Assembly: GCA_020632715.1 (NCBI GenBank) | Contig: JACKFA010000003.1 | Coordinates: 496,001 to 560,000 of the forward strand | Source: Deltaproteobacteria bacterium | GTDB taxonomy: Bacteria > Myxococcota_A > UBA9042 > PHBI01 | DNA: 64,000 nt | Direction: 5' to 3' | Shown here: one piece after another, positions 20,315-28,986 of the stretch | Position numbering within the stretch: the stretch's first letter is position 1 | How the letters are laid out: every line of letters begins with the position of its first letter | The notes under the pieces: generated by a model | What the model was told of the DNA's origin: nothing | The model's database searches: none | Seen by the model: the letters and a program-made list of their open reading frames with translations, nothing else | Position numbers and translations under genes: made by a program

Positions 20315-21661
20315 ATGCGGAAGCTTCTGAAGGACATCCTCGACAAGGGGCAGGTGGGCGAGGAGTACGTGGCGAAGGGCTGGGTCCGGAGCCGGCGCGA
20401 CTCGAAGGGCCTGTCGTTCCTCGTCCTCGGGGACGGGTCGTCCATGCAGACGCTCCAGGTCGTGCTCGGCGCGGAGGTCCCCGGCTACGACGCGCTCCTG
20501 CCCGACCTCGGCACGGGGGCGTCGGTCGCGGTCACGGGCGAGCTCGTCGAGTCGCCCGGGAAGGGGCAGCGGGTCGAGCTCAAGGCGCACGCCATCGAGC
20601 TCCTCGGCAAGGCCGACCCCGAGACGTACCCGCTCCAGAAGAAGGGCCACAGCCACGAGTTCCTGCGGACGATCGCGCACCTGCGCCCGCGCACGAACCT
20701 CTTCGGCGCGGTCTTCCGGATCCGCGACACGCTCGCGCAGGCGACGCACCGCTTCTTCTCGGACAACGGCTTCCGCTACGTCCACACGCCGATCATCACG
20801 GCGAGCGACTGCGAGGGCGCGGGCGAGATGTTCGAGGTGCGGGCCACCTCGAAGGACGACTTCTTCGGGCGCCCCGCGATGCTGACGGTGTCGGGGCAGC
20901 TGAACGGCGAGGCGATGGCCTACGGGCTCGGGCAGATCTACACGTTCGGGCCGACGTTCCGCGCGGAGAACTCGAACACGAGCCGCCACCTCTCCGAGTT
21001 CTGGATGATCGAGCCGGAGGCGGCGTTCTACGACATCGTCGACGATCAGGACCTCGCCGAGGCGTACCTCAAGGCCCTCATCGAGAGCGTCTTCCGCGAG
21101 AACCCCGATGACCTCGAGTTCCTCGGCAAGTTCGTCGACAAGACGCTCATCGGGAACCTCGAGATGACGCGGGACAACCGCTTCGAGCGCGTGAGCTACA
21201 CCGAGGCCGTCGAGATCCTCCAGAAGTCCGGGAAGAAGTGGGAGTTCCCCGTGAGCTGGGGGACGGATCTCCAGAGCGAGCACGAGCGCTTCCTCACCGA
21301 GGAGCACTTCAAGAAGCCGGTGATGCTCACGGCGTACCCGAAGGAGATCAAGGCCTTCTACATGTTCCAGAACGACGACGGGAAGACCGTCGGCGCGATG
21401 GACGTGCTCGTCCCCGGCATCGGCGAGATCATCGGCGGGAGCCAGCGCGAGCACCGCCTCGACCGGCTCGAGGCGCGGCTCGTGGCCGACGGGATGCACC
21501 TCGAGGACTACGCCTGGTACCTCGACCTCAACCGCTACGGCGCCGTGCCGCACGCGGGCTTCGGGCTCGGCTTCGAGCGCGCGGTCATGTTCTGCACGGG
21601 GATGAGCAACATCCGCGACGTCATCCCGTTCCCGCGCTCGCCCGGGCAGGCGCATTTCTGA
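20315..21661 (+). CDS. asnS: Asparaginyl-tRNA synthetase
   Basis: A 448-residue class IIb aminoacyl-tRNA synthetase that charges tRNA-Asn. The start ATG at 20315 follows GGAGGAGAG; an in-frame ATG farther upstream overlaps the kinase gene and is not needed. The N-terminal OB-fold anticodon domain covers about residues 1-110 (GWVRSRRDSKGLSFLVLGDG). Motif 2 reads TFRAENSNTSRHLSEFWMIEPE and motif 3 reads GFGLGFERAVMFCTGMSNIRDVIPFPR. The SNTSRHLSEFWM wording and the presence of both motifs distinguish it from aspartyl-tRNA synthetase. The length is slightly below E. coli AsnS (466). It lies 19 bp after the kinase stop and is probably the last gene of that operon. Confidence 0.95.
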   Translation: MRKLLKDILDKGQVGEEYVAKGWVRSRRDSKGLSFLVLGDGSSMQTLQVVLGAEVPGYDALLPDLGTGASVAVTGELVESPGKGQRVELKAHAIELLGKADPETYPLQKKGHSHEFLRTIAHLRPRTNLFGAVFRIRDTLAQATHRFFSDNGFRYVHTPIITASDCEGAGEMFEVRATSKDDFFGRPAMLTVSGQLNGEAMAYGLGQIYTFGPTFRAENSNTSRHLSEFWMIEPEAAFYDIVDDQDLAEAYLKALIESVFRENPDDLEFLGKFVDKTLIGNLEMTRDNRFERVSYTEAVEILQKSGKKWEFPVSWGTDLQSEHERFLTEEHFKKPVMLTAYPKEIKAFYMFQNDDGKTVGAMDVLVPGIGEIIGGSQREHRLDRLEARLVADGMHLEDYAWYLDLNRYGAVPHAGFGLGFERAVMFCTGMSNIRDVIPFPRSPGQAHF

Positions 21662-21686
21662 GGGCGCGCCGGCGGCGGCTGTCGCC

Positions 21687-22260
21687 GCGGTCATCGCCGC
21701 CATCGAGGCGGCGTTCGCTGGCGTCCGCCGCGGCGCGGGGATGACGCTCCTCGAGGCCGAGGAGCGCGACTGTGGGTTCGACGTCACGCCGGACCACGAG
21801 CCTGTGCTCGCGCGGCTCGTCACCCCGCCCGACGCCTGGGAGGCGCTCGAGGCCGAGGACTTCACGGCGTTCCCGTGTGGTGGGGCCGCGGGCTTCCTCG
21901 ACGCCGAGGGCTACCGCTTCTACCTGCCCGCCCTGATGCGGCTCGTCCTGCGCGACGCGGAGTCGCTCCGGGCCGCCGGTGACGACGCGCGGCGGGCGCG
22001 CGCTCGACGACGCGACGGTCGGTCAGGCCCAGGCGACCGCGTTGCGCTTCGTCTACGCCATCCAGGCGGACGGCTGGCTCCGCTTCCTCACGAGCGCCCG
22101 CGACGCGCCTGCGGCGTTCCGCGCGCTGCTGACCTCGCCTCAACGGGCGGCCGTGGTCGCGTTCCTGCGAGCGACCGCGGCGCATCCCGTCCTCCTCTGG
22201 TCCGACGCCGCCGAGGTCGCGGCGCGCGTCGAGGCCTGGTGGCCGAAGCCCGCCACGCCT
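21687..22260 (+). pseudogene. DUF6714-like protein, copy 1, frameshifted
   Basis: The coding signal starts with AAIEAAFAGVRRGAGMTLLEAEE. It continues to WEALEAEDFTAF, FLDAEGYRFYLPALMRLVL and, after a frame change near 21985, to ALDDATVGQAQATALRFVYAI and FLRATAAHPVLLW. This resembles DUF6714 proteins and the second copy at 22521-23011. The homologous N-terminal helix has no ATG/GTG in frame ahead of it, and no stop closes the second frame at the expected end near 22260. Function unknown. Either a decayed gene or an artefact of base errors; neighbouring loci are broken in the same way. Confidence 0.55.
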
Positions 22261-23011
22261 GCCAGTGCTGCGGGCATCGGACGCTCGCCAGCCGCCCTAA
22301 CGGCTGGACGCTCGCGATCTGCGAGGTCTGCGGCTGGGAGGACTCCTGGGAGCACGGCGAGGCCCTGCGGATGCTCCCCGACCTCGGCTTCGAGGCCGCG
22401 CAGCGCGCGTTCGTCGCGACGGGGGCCGTCCACCCCGACGTCGCCGAGCTCGTCCGGCCGGCGCGCCCCGAGGAGGCGCCGGAGCCCGCGTTCGGCTACC
22501 TGTGGGAGCACCGGGAGCGCGCGGCGAGCGCCGTCCGCGCGGCGTTCGCGGGCGTCTCGCCGCGACGGCGGCATGTCGCTCTACGACGCCGAGCTCGCCG
22601 ACATGTACGGCCACGTCGGGGCCTACCTGAAGCCCGCCATGCGCGAGGTCCCGGAGCGCTGGGAGGACCTCGAGCCCCACCACTTCACGGACTTCCCGCA
22701 GGACGGGCGCCCGTGTTCCTCGACCCGAAGGGCTTCCGCTTCTATCTGCCGGCGCTCGTCTGCTTCCACCTCGGAGATCCCGCGCTCATCGACGTCGGCT
22801 CGTGGCTCTTCTGCCTCCACTACGACAGCGCGCCGCGCCGCAGGTGCGCGCGGTCCTGACGCGCGCCCAGCGGGACGCCGTCATCGCGTGGCTGCGGGTG
22901 CTCCTCATGCCGCCGCGCTGGCTCCACGCCGCGAAGGACCTCGAGCGCGCGATCGCGGCGTTGTCCGAGGGCGACGACGCAGGCGCGGGCGAGGTCACCG
23001 GCGGGTCATAG
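22239..23011 (+). pseudogene. CPCC zinc-binding domain plus DUF6714-like copy 2, frameshifted
   Basis: From a GTG at 22239 the frame encodes a cysteine-rich CPCC-type domain (ACQCCGHRTL...AICEVCGWEDS, then GFEAAQRAFVATGAVHP), whose two Cys pairs suggest zinc binding. The same frame runs on without a stop into a DUF6714-like domain (AASAVRAAFAGV). That domain then needs frame changes near 22560, 22715 and 22840 to read GGMSLYDAELADMYG, WEDLEPHHFTDFPQDGRP, VFLDPKGFRFYLPALVCF and QVRAVLTRAQRDAVIAWL, ending at a TAG at 23009. It may be a natural CPCC-DUF6714 fusion or two adjacent genes merged by an indel. Confidence 0.55.
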
Positions 23012-23541
23012 CCCGAAGTCGACGCCGATGAGGGGCGCTCACGACGGCGAACTGCTCCGCGACGACGGCGAAGTGCATGCCGAAGCCGCCGAGCTGCGCG
23101 CCGAGCTCGAGGCCGAGCTGCCCCCAGAGGGTGACGTCGCGCTCGGCGACGAGATCGGGCGACAGGATCCGGGGCCCCGTGCCCGCGCCGAAGCCGAAGC
23201 GCAGGTCGAAGGAGAGGACGTCGTCGCGGATGAGCCCGGCGCGCCCGCGAGGTAGCCGCCGATGAGGCGGTAGTTGTCGTCGGAGGGAGGTTCACGACGG
23301 CCTCGACGCCGAGATCGAGGAGCGGGGCCACGGCGACGAGGAGGCGCGCGCGGAAGATGGGGTCGATGAGCGCGGGGAGCGTCTTCGACTGGGAGTTCAG
23401 GTAGATGGCGGGGCCGCCCTCGACGCCGATCCGCGTGGTCATGGGCTCGTCGGGCGGGATGTCGGCGCGCGCAGCGCCGGCCGGGAGGTGCGCGAGCGCG
23501 AGCGCGAGGGCCACTCTGAGCGCGGCGAGTTGTCTTCTCAC
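23006..23541 (-). pseudogene. Putative outer-membrane-type exported protein, frameshifted
   Basis: A minus-strand gene with a GTG start at 23541 and a clear signal peptide (ALALALAHLPAGAARA/DIPP). Coding continues through GVEGGPAIYLNSQ, ARLLVAVAPLLDLGVEAV, then in a second frame SDDNYRLIGGYLAG, then in a third frame LIRDDVLSFDLRFGFGAG and LWGQLGLELGAQLGGFGMHFAVV. A last frame change restores LIGVDFGL and a stop, an ending with a C-terminal aromatic pattern like that of outer-membrane beta-barrels. Three frame changes are required in about 530 bp. It would be about 175 residues if intact. It is divergent from the P460 gene with a 26-bp gap. Confidence 0.5.
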
Positions 23542-23567
23542 GTCGGCACCTCGATACTCCGGGGACG

Positions 23568-24072
23568 ATGCGCACCATGTTGGATCGAAAGCCCGCTCTC
23601 GTCGACGGCACGCGGCCGGCCTCGCGCTCGGCGCCGCGCTCGTCGCGACGCCCGCCTGCGCCGACGAGCTCCCGGGCGACCTCGACGGCTACGCCGGAGC
23701 GCTGCATCCCGCTGAATCAGGACCCCATCGCCCCTACGACGGCGATCCGCACAAGGGCGACAAGCGCGTCTACGTCTGCGACGTCGCCCTCGAGGACCTC
23801 GTCGACCTGTCGGGCGCCCAGCGCCTCCCGTACCCGGTGGGCGCGGTGGTCGTGAAGGAGTCGACGAAGGACTTCCAGGGCTATCCCTGGCTCATCGCCG
23901 TCGCCCGGAAGGGGAGGGCGGCTGGAGCTGGGCCGAGTACACGCGCAACTTCGAGAGCGAGCCGTTCTACAAGATCCTCGCGAGCGAGAGCGTCTGCACG
24001 GGGTGTCACGAGAAGGCGCGGACGGCCGACTGGATCTTCACCCGCTACGACGGTCCGCCGCCGGGGGGCTGA
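23568..24072 (+). pseudogene. Cytochrome P460-like haem protein, frameshifted
   Basis: Starting near ATG 23568 (or 23577), the coding signal moves between frames. It reads LALGAALVATPACADELPGD (export signal), ERCIPLNQDPI, GDPHKGDKRVYVCDVALEDL, YPVGAVVVKES, YPWLIAVARKG and finally WSWAEYTRNF plus SVCTGCHEKARTADWIFTRYD. CTGCH is a c-type haem-binding CxxCH motif placed as in cytochrome P460 family proteins, and the VGAVVVKES block also fits that family. At least three frame changes are needed. The stop (TGA at 24070) lies 28 bp inside the end of the convergent membrane gene. The haem protein would be periplasmic; its substrate is unknown. Confidence 0.55.
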
Positions 24073-25289
24073 GGCGGCGGCTTGGGTGCGCTCTGCGCGG
24101 AGCGGTCGATGTCGGCCCGGCGCGCGGCCGCGAGGACGTCGAGCTCGCGCTCGTAGGCGGCCTCGGCGGCGTCGACGTCGGCGGCGCGCGCGCGGCGCCC
24201 CTCGTGGAGGCCGACCATCGCGCCGAGCATGATGTCGATGCCGATGACCTCGAGGCGGAAGATCTCGGCGATGAGGGTGAAGACGGCGAGGAAGATGTCG
24301 CCGAAGCCGATGAGGTGGCTGCCGTTGAACTCGACGGAGCCGACGGTGACCATGAGCCCGACGACGAGGCAGAGGCCGCCGAGGAGGTTCCCGGCGATGG
24401 CGCCGCGGCGCGTCCAGCCGATGTCCTTGAGCGCGAGCTCGAGCGTGTGCGGCTTCGCGAGGCGCTTGCCGCCGACGTAGAAGAAGATGGGCGCGAGGGT
24501 GAGGAGGAGGATCGCGGGGACCATCCAGCCGCCGCCGGTCATCTGGTAGGGCAGGATGAGCACGACGAACATGAGGAGCGAGTCGAAGGGGGCGGCGATC
24601 TGGATGACGCGGCCGGGCATCGACGACATCGGGAAGGCCGCCTTCGCGATGATGGCGGCGCGGAGGATGCCTGGGATGAGCGCGAGCACCTTCGGCGCGA
24701 GCTGGATGAAGACGGCGACGCCGAGGAAGGCGCCGAAGATGAGCCCCTGCGGGCCGTCGGCGTTGGGCGCGTAGACCGAGCGCAGCGGCACGAGGGAGAA
24801 GAGGAAGGGGGCGAGGAAGCTCGCGGCCCACGTCCAGAGGAGCACGCGGCGCGAGCGGTGCCAGCTCGCCCAGCGGCGCATGGCCGCGTAGATGGCGACG
24901 AGCACGCCGAGCTCGAGGAGGACGAGGAAGAACTCGAGGCCGGCGGCGATGTCCTGGCCGTTCTCGCCGAGGGCGACGCCGGCGTTGATGATCCGCACGA
25001 TGAGCGGCGGGATCTGGAAGAGGAAGGCGACGAGGAGCGCGGCGCGGCGCCAGAGGAGGACGCGGCGGAGGGGCTCGCTGCCGCCGTGGACGTTGTCGCG
25101 CGAGAGCGGGCCGACCTCGTCGGGGAGCACCTCGACGGGCTCGAGGTCCGAGTGGAAGGCGCGGACGAGGAGCACCTTCACCATGTGCCAGAAGGGGCTC
25201 CCCTGCGTGGGCGGGCGCGCGGCTGGCGGCTCGGGTGGGCGCGCGTGGGGCGGGGGCTGGCCGGGGATGGTGTCGTCGGGCTCGGTCAT
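24045..25289 (-). CDS. Multi-pass membrane protein of unknown function
   Basis: A 414-residue protein starting at ATG 25289 with GGAGG upstream. The N-terminal about 40 residues are Pro-rich and cytoplasmic-looking. About nine or ten hydrophobic segments follow between about residues 85 and 345 (for example ALLVAFLFQIPPLIVRI, FFLVLLELGVLVAIYAA, GLIFGAFLGVAVFIQLA, LLMFVVLILPYQM, ILLLTLAPIFFYVGG, LFLAVFTLIAEIF-like). The tail (about 350-414) is charged, coiled-coil-prone, then Pro-rich. I do not recognise a family. The gene is 46 bp downstream of ddl on the same strand, so it is probably co-transcribed, but no functional link to peptidoglycan is visible. Confidence 0.82.
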   Translation of the reverse strand: MTEPDDTIPGQPPPHARPPEPPAARPPTQGSPFWHMVKVLLVRAFHSDLEPVEVLPDEVGPLSRDNVHGGSEPLRRVLLWRRAALLVAFLFQIPPLIVRIINAGVALGENGQDIAAGLEFFLVLLELGVLVAIYAAMRRWASWHRSRRVLLWTWAASFLAPFLFSLVPLRSVYAPNADGPQGLIFGAFLGVAVFIQLAPKVLALIPGILRAAIIAKAAFPMSSMPGRVIQIAAPFDSLLMFVVLILPYQMTGGGWMVPAILLLTLAPIFFYVGGKRLAKPHTLELALKDIGWTRRGAIAGNLLGGLCLVVGLMVTVGSVEFNGSHLIGFGDIFLAVFTLIAEIFRLEVIGIDIMLGAMVGLHEGRRARAADVDAAEAAYERELDVLAAARRADIDRSAQSAPKPPPQPPGGGPS

Positions 25290-25335
25290 GGCGCTGGACC
25301 TCCACGTTCGGGTCTGCTCCCGAACGCGGTCGCGG

Positions 25336-26304
25336 TCAAGATGCGCTCATCGCCCGGTCGAGGAGCCGCTGGACGAGATCGGCGAAGCTCATCCCGACGA
25401 CCTTGGCGGCGCGGGGAAAGAGGCTCTCGCGGGTGAGGCCGGGGAGGGTGTTGACCTCGAGGACGAAGGGCTCACCGTGGGCGTCGAGCTTGAGGTCGGT
25501 GCGGCTGTAGCCGCCGCAGCGGAGGGCCTGGTGCGAGCGGACGGCGAGGTCGCGGAGGCGCGCCTCGAGCGCCGCGGGGATGGCGGCGGGGCAGATCTCG
25601 TCGGTGGCGCCGTCGGTGTACTTGGCCTCGTAGTCGAAGAAGGCCGCGGTCTTCGGCTTGATCTCGATGATGGGGAGGGCGCGCGGGGTGCCGTCCTGGT
25701 CTTCGAGGACGGGGCCGGTGAACTCGCGGCCGGGGAGGTAGGCCTCGACGAGGAGGCGCGGGGTGCTGGCGAGCAGGGCGGCGCCTCGCTCGGCGAGGGT
25801 GCCGACGTCGCGGACGACCTCGACGCCGACGGACGAGCCGCTCGCCTCGGTCTTGAGGACGAGGGGGAGGCCGAGCTCGGCGGCGACGGCGCTCCAGCTC
25901 GGGGTCTCGTCGTTGTCGATGACGCGGTCGCGGGCGATGGGGAGGCCGGCGAGTCGGAAGAGCTCTTTCGTGCGGGCCTTGTCGAGGCCGTTGGACGACG
26001 CCTGGACGCCGGAGCCGTGGTACCGGATGCCGAGGAGCTCGAGGGCGCCCTGGACGCGGCCGTCCTCGCCGTCGGGGCCGTGCATGGCGATGAAGGCGAC
26101 GTCGGGGGCGTAGGCTTCGAGGGCGACGAGGCCTTGGGCGACGGTGCCTTCGCCGTCAGGCCAGCGCGCGCCGCCGGTCTTGCCGAGCACGAGCTCGAAG
26201 CGCTCGTGCCCGAGCTCGTCGAGCGCGCGCGCGACCTCGGCCCCGGTGCGCAGGGAAACCTCGTGCTCACCGCTCCGTCCGCCCATGATGAGTGCGACCT
26301 TCAT
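25336..26304 (-). CDS. ddl: D-alanine--D-alanine ligase
   Basis: A 322-residue ATP-grasp enzyme that joins two D-alanines for peptidoglycan precursor synthesis in the cytoplasm. The N-terminal motif MGGRSGEHEVSLRTG, the MHGPDGEDGRVQGALELLGI block, the ATP-binding LVLKTEASGSSVGV loop and the catalytic C-terminal EVNTLPGLTRESLFPRAA are all present; the conserved spelling of the last is EVNTLPGMT. The length matches the family (about 300-360). The ATG at 26304 has only a modest AGGAAAA site. It diverges from the small anchored-protein gene across 48 bp and probably leads a two-gene operon with the membrane protein downstream. Confidence 0.94.
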   Translation of the reverse strand: MKVALIMGGRSGEHEVSLRTGAEVARALDELGHERFELVLGKTGGARWPDGEGTVAQGLVALEAYAPDVAFIAMHGPDGEDGRVQGALELLGIRYHGSGVQASSNGLDKARTKELFRLAGLPIARDRVIDNDETPSWSAVAAELGLPLVLKTEASGSSVGVEVVRDVGTLAERGAALLASTPRLLVEAYLPGREFTGPVLEDQDGTPRALPIIEIKPKTAAFFDYEAKYTDGATDEICPAAIPAALEARLRDLAVRSHQALRCGGYSRTDLKLDAHGEPFVLEVNTLPGLTRESLFPRAAKVVGMSFADLVQRLLDRAMSAS

Positions 26305-26352
26305 GCGCTTTTCCTACCACTTTCCGCGCCCGACCCACTAGAAACCCAGGCG

Positions 26353-26781
26353 ATGTCGATCCAAGCACCCATCCAAGGCCCCGATTCCGCCCACTCGAAG
26401 CGAGCGCGCTGGGCGCGCTGGGTGCTGGTCGCCTTCGTCGTCCTGGGCGTGGTCCTCTTCGGGAGGCAGGCCAACGAGCGCGTGATCGTCGCCTTCTCGG
26501 TGCCGCCGACCCTCTACGGCGCAGGAGCGCCCATCGCGAGAGAGGATCTCGCGGCCTTCACGGCGCGGGTCCTCGACCCGGACGGCGAGGTGGTCGCGGT
26601 CTCGGACGGCGTCTTCCACGGAGGCCTCCAGACCCCGCTCACGCCGGAGGTCGTCTGGACGCTCCCCCACGGCACCTACGCGACCCGAGTCGAGCTCCGC
26701 ACCGAGGACGGCCGCCGAGCGACCCTGACGGGAGCCGTCACGGTCGAGGACGAGGGCCGGCTGAGGGTCGAGCTCCGCTAG
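26353..26781 (+). CDS. Small membrane-anchored protein, unknown function
   Basis: A 142-residue protein with one N-terminal membrane helix (about residues 22-40, ARWVLVAFVVLGVVLFG) preceded by Arg/Lys residues, giving an N-in, C-out anchor. The extracytoplasmic part (about 45-142) has regular alternating hydrophobic residues (VIVAFSVPP, FTARVLDPDGEVVAVSDG, VVWTLPHGTYATRVEL, GAVTVEDEGRLRVEL) like a small all-beta domain. The long open frame upstream of the ATG is antisense to ddl and is not coding. No named family recognised. The gene ends 12 bp before the palindrome-rich element. Confidence 0.72.
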   Translation: MSIQAPIQGPDSAHSKRARWARWVLVAFVVLGVVLFGRQANERVIVAFSVPPTLYGAGAPIAREDLAAFTARVLDPDGEVVAVSDGVFHGGLQTPLTPEVVWTLPHGTYATRVELRTEDGRRATLTGAVTVEDEGRLRVELR

Positions 26782-26792
26782 CGTCCCGCACG

Positions 26793-26979
26793 GCGTGAAC
26801 GTCGTTCACGCCACAGTCCCCGGGGACTGTCATGTAAAGCAAAGAAGCGACCCGAGCGGCTCCGCGCGCGTGAACGCCGTTCACGCAACAGTCCCCGGGG
26901 ACTGTCATGTAAAGCAATGTAAGCGACCCGGGGCTGCGCGCGCGTGAGCGCCGTTCACGCGACAGTCCCCGGGGACTGC
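26793..26979. repeat. Three tandem double-palindrome repeats (left arm)
   Basis: Three copies of a 74-75-bp unit. Each has a palindrome of the form GCGTGAACGCCGTTCACGC (best copy 26868-26886), then the 18-bp perfect palindrome ACAGTCCCCGGGGACTGT (26813-26830 and 26888-26905; third copy 26962-26979 differs at the last base), then CATGTAAAGCAATGTAAGCG or a decayed form of it. Confidence 0.85.
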
Positions 26980-27011
26980 ACCGTAAAGCGCTTCAAGAAC
27001 TCCCCGGGGAA

Positions 27012-27281
27012 CCAGCAGCCGCAGGCGCCGTGGAGATGTGGGAAACCTCGGGGCCGGGCTGGCCGCAGGCCGGCCGGCCCCGAGGTTTTCCAAGGCGATG
27101 TGGGCAACTCGGTGGTCCGAGCCCGCAGGGCGCGGACCGCCGAGTTGTCCAAGGGGGTGTGGGCGGCCTCGGGGGCAGGCCGGAGGACGCGGGGGCGGTC
27201 CCCCGGGGGTCGGGGGGGCTGCCCCCAGGCCGTCCACGCCCCCGTCATCGCCGTCATCTCCACGGCGCCCACGGAGGCTGG
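27012..27281. repeat. Three-hairpin module inside an outer stem (left arm)
   Basis: An outer stem of 15 perfect pairs (27024-27038 with 27255-27269) is extended by CCAGC/GCTGG. It encloses three consecutive hairpins: 27039-27057 with 27074-27092, 27101-27119 with 27133-27151, and 27160-27179 with 27218-27236. Each hairpin begins TGGG and ends CCA, with G-T wobbles instead of mismatches at several positions. The fold is cloverleaf-like in single-stranded DNA or RNA. Confidence 0.8.
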
Positions 27282-27543
27282 AACCCGGCCAACAATATTG
27301 AAATGGCGCGGCTTTTTGCTTGACGGGTTTTCGCGGCACACCCGGCCAGAGCCACGGATCTCGGCCAGGATGGCCGGACCGAGGCTTGTGAGCCTCAAGA
27401 ACGCGCTGATCCGGGTCGAGGCACCGCGCGAGGTGGATGAGGTGTCGTTCGTCGATCCTGGAGCGTCCTGGAGGGGCAAGGTCTGTCCCCAAGGTCCCGT
27501 GCTATAAGGGTTTTGCACGACACGCACGCCCGAGCGAGGACCC
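27282..27543. other. Leader of the endonuclease gene
   Basis: 262 bp without a gene. It holds an AT-richer patch (ACAATATTGAAATGG near 27290), a TTGACGG hexamer near 27320 and a TATAAG hexamer near 27503, 41 nt before the ATG, which could be a -10 box. Nothing else is recognised. Confidence 0.35.
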
Positions 27544-28986
27544 ATGAACGCCGCCATCCCGTCGCAGCCCACGACCTTGCTGACGCCCGTCGCCCCGAAG
27601 CCTCGCGCGCTCCTCATCGAGCTCGCGCGCCACGCGGCCTCGTCGTTCGAGACGACCGCCGACGTCCTCCGCGTTCTCGGCGAGGTCGACCGCACCGACG
27701 CCTGGACCGAGAGGCCGTACGGCTCCCTGTTCTCGTTCTGCCTCGGCGAGCTCAACTGGTCCGAGGGGGAGGCGGCGAAGAAGATCCAGGCCGCGCGCGC
27801 GGCGCGCCGGTTCCCGCTCCTGCTCGACCGGGTCCGCGCCGGGCGGCTGCACCTCGCTGGGGTCGTGCTCCTCGCGGCCAAGCTCGACGACGAGAACGCG
27901 CGGTCGCTCATCGACGCGGCGTGCGGCAAGTCGAAGCGCGAGATCGAGGCGCTCCTCGCGGCGCGGTTCCCGCGGCCTGACGTGGCGCCGTCGATCCGGA
28001 AGCTGCCTGCGCCTCTGCGCGGTGTGGTGGCGGAGACGCCGTCGCTGCCGCTGTCGTCGGCCGCTCCCCTTGTGAGGGAGGCGCCGGCAGGCGGGAAGAC
28101 CTCGGCCCGTACTCCGACTGTTGCCAAGCCAGACCGCCGCGCCGACGTCGCGCCGCTCTCGGCCGAGCGCCACAAGCTGACCGTCACGATCAGCAGCGCC
28201 ACGCGCGACCGCCTCGCCCGGCTCGCGGCGCTCACGAGCCACCGGGGCCCGGAGGCGCGCTCCGTCGAGGGGCTGCTCGACGCCGCCCTCGAGCTCCTCG
28301 AAGCGAAGCTCGTCAAGGAGCGGTTCGGGGTCGGGGCGAAGCCGCGGAAGGTCCAGGCCCCGAAGAAGTCGGCGCGAGCGTTCTCGAAGGCCGACCGTCG
28401 CGCCATCGTCGCGCGGGACGGGCTCCAGTGCAGCCACGTCGACGCCGCGACCGGCGTCCGGTGCAGCGAGACGCGCTGGCTCACGCTCGACCACGTAGAG
28501 CCCTGGGCCGTCGGTGGGGCGAGCGTGGCCGAGAACGGCCGCGTCTTGTGCAGCGCACACAACCAGGCGGCCGCGCGACGTGTGCTCGGTGAGGAGCTCG
28601 TTAGGAAGCGCGTCGAAGAGCGGCAGTTGCGTCGCGTCGGCGTGATGGGCGACGCGGCGCTTCCGCGCCGTGGAGATGCCGGCGATGCCGGGGGCGTGGA
28701 CGGCCTGGGGACAGGCTGGGGACAGCCCGCTGCGCGGCCTGCCCCCGAGCCTGCCCCCGAGGCCGCCCACACCCCCTTGGACAACTCGGCGTTCCCCGCC
28801 GCCGGCGGGGCAACACCGAGTTGCCCACATCGTTTGGAAAACCCGGAGGACCGGCGGCCTGGCGGCCGCCGGCCCCGAGGTTTCCCACATCTCCACGGCG
28901 CCTACGGCTGCTGGCTGTCGACTGAGCAGTCCCCGGGGGGGCTGCCACATTGCTTTACGTTGCAGTCCCCGGGGACTGTCGCGTGA
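27544..28986 (+). CDS. HNH endonuclease (DUF222/13E12-like), reading through the element's right arm
   Basis: A 480-residue protein, ATG at 27544 behind GAGGA. About residues 15-150 form the helical N-terminal domain seen in large HNH families of Myxococcota and Actinobacteria (LGELNWSEGEAAKKIQAARAA, RLHLAGVVLLAAKL, REIEALLAARFPRPDV). A flexible linker and a charged helical region follow. The HNH nuclease spans about residues 280-360: RDGLQCS...VRCSE, LTLDHVEPWAVGG, NGRVLCSAHNQAAA. The domain ends near residue 372, but no stop follows. The frame continues for about 105 Pro/Arg/Gly-rich residues through the right palindromic arm to a TGA inside the repeat. Family function is DNA cleavage; target unknown. 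Confidence 0.82.
   Translation: MNAAIPSQPTTLLTPVAPKPRALLIELARHAASSFETTADVLRVLGEVDRTDAWTERPYGSLFSFCLGELNWSEGEAAKKIQAARAARRFPLLLDRVRAGRLHLAGVVLLAAKLDDENARSLIDAACGKSKREIEALLAARFPRPDVAPSIRKLPAPLRGVVAETPSLPLSSAAPLVREAPAGGKTSARTPTVAKPDRRADVAPLSAERHKLTVTISSATRDRLARLAALTSHRGPEARSVEGLLDAALELLEAKLVKERFGVGAKPRKVQAPKKSARAFSKADRRAIVARDGLQCSHVDAATGVRCSETRWLTLDHVEPWAVGGASVAENGRVLCSAHNQAAARRVLGEELVRKRVEERQLRRVGVMGDAALPRRGDAGDAGGVDGLGTGWGQPAARPAPEPAPEAAHTPLDNSAFPAAGGATPSCPHRLENPEDRRPGGRRPRGFPHLHGAYGCWLSTEQSPGGLPHCFTLQSPGTVA
28661..28917. repeat. Three-hairpin module (right arm, inverted copy)
   Basis: An inverted counterpart of 27012-27281. The outer stem pairs 28665-28678 with 28888-28901 (GCGCCGTGGAGATG with its complement). 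Inside it are the CTCGGGGGCAGG-type, CAACTCGG-type and AACCTCGGGGCCGG-type hairpins in reverse order. It lies inside the 3' part of the endonuclease reading frame. Confidence 0.78.

Noticed and set aside
27544..28986. IscB/HEARO-like or group I intron-like element, because an HNH gene sits next to structured sequence
   Set aside because: No RuvC motifs, no bridge helix and no intron core are visible. The structure is a symmetrical pair of hairpin arms rather than a single guide-RNA-like region.
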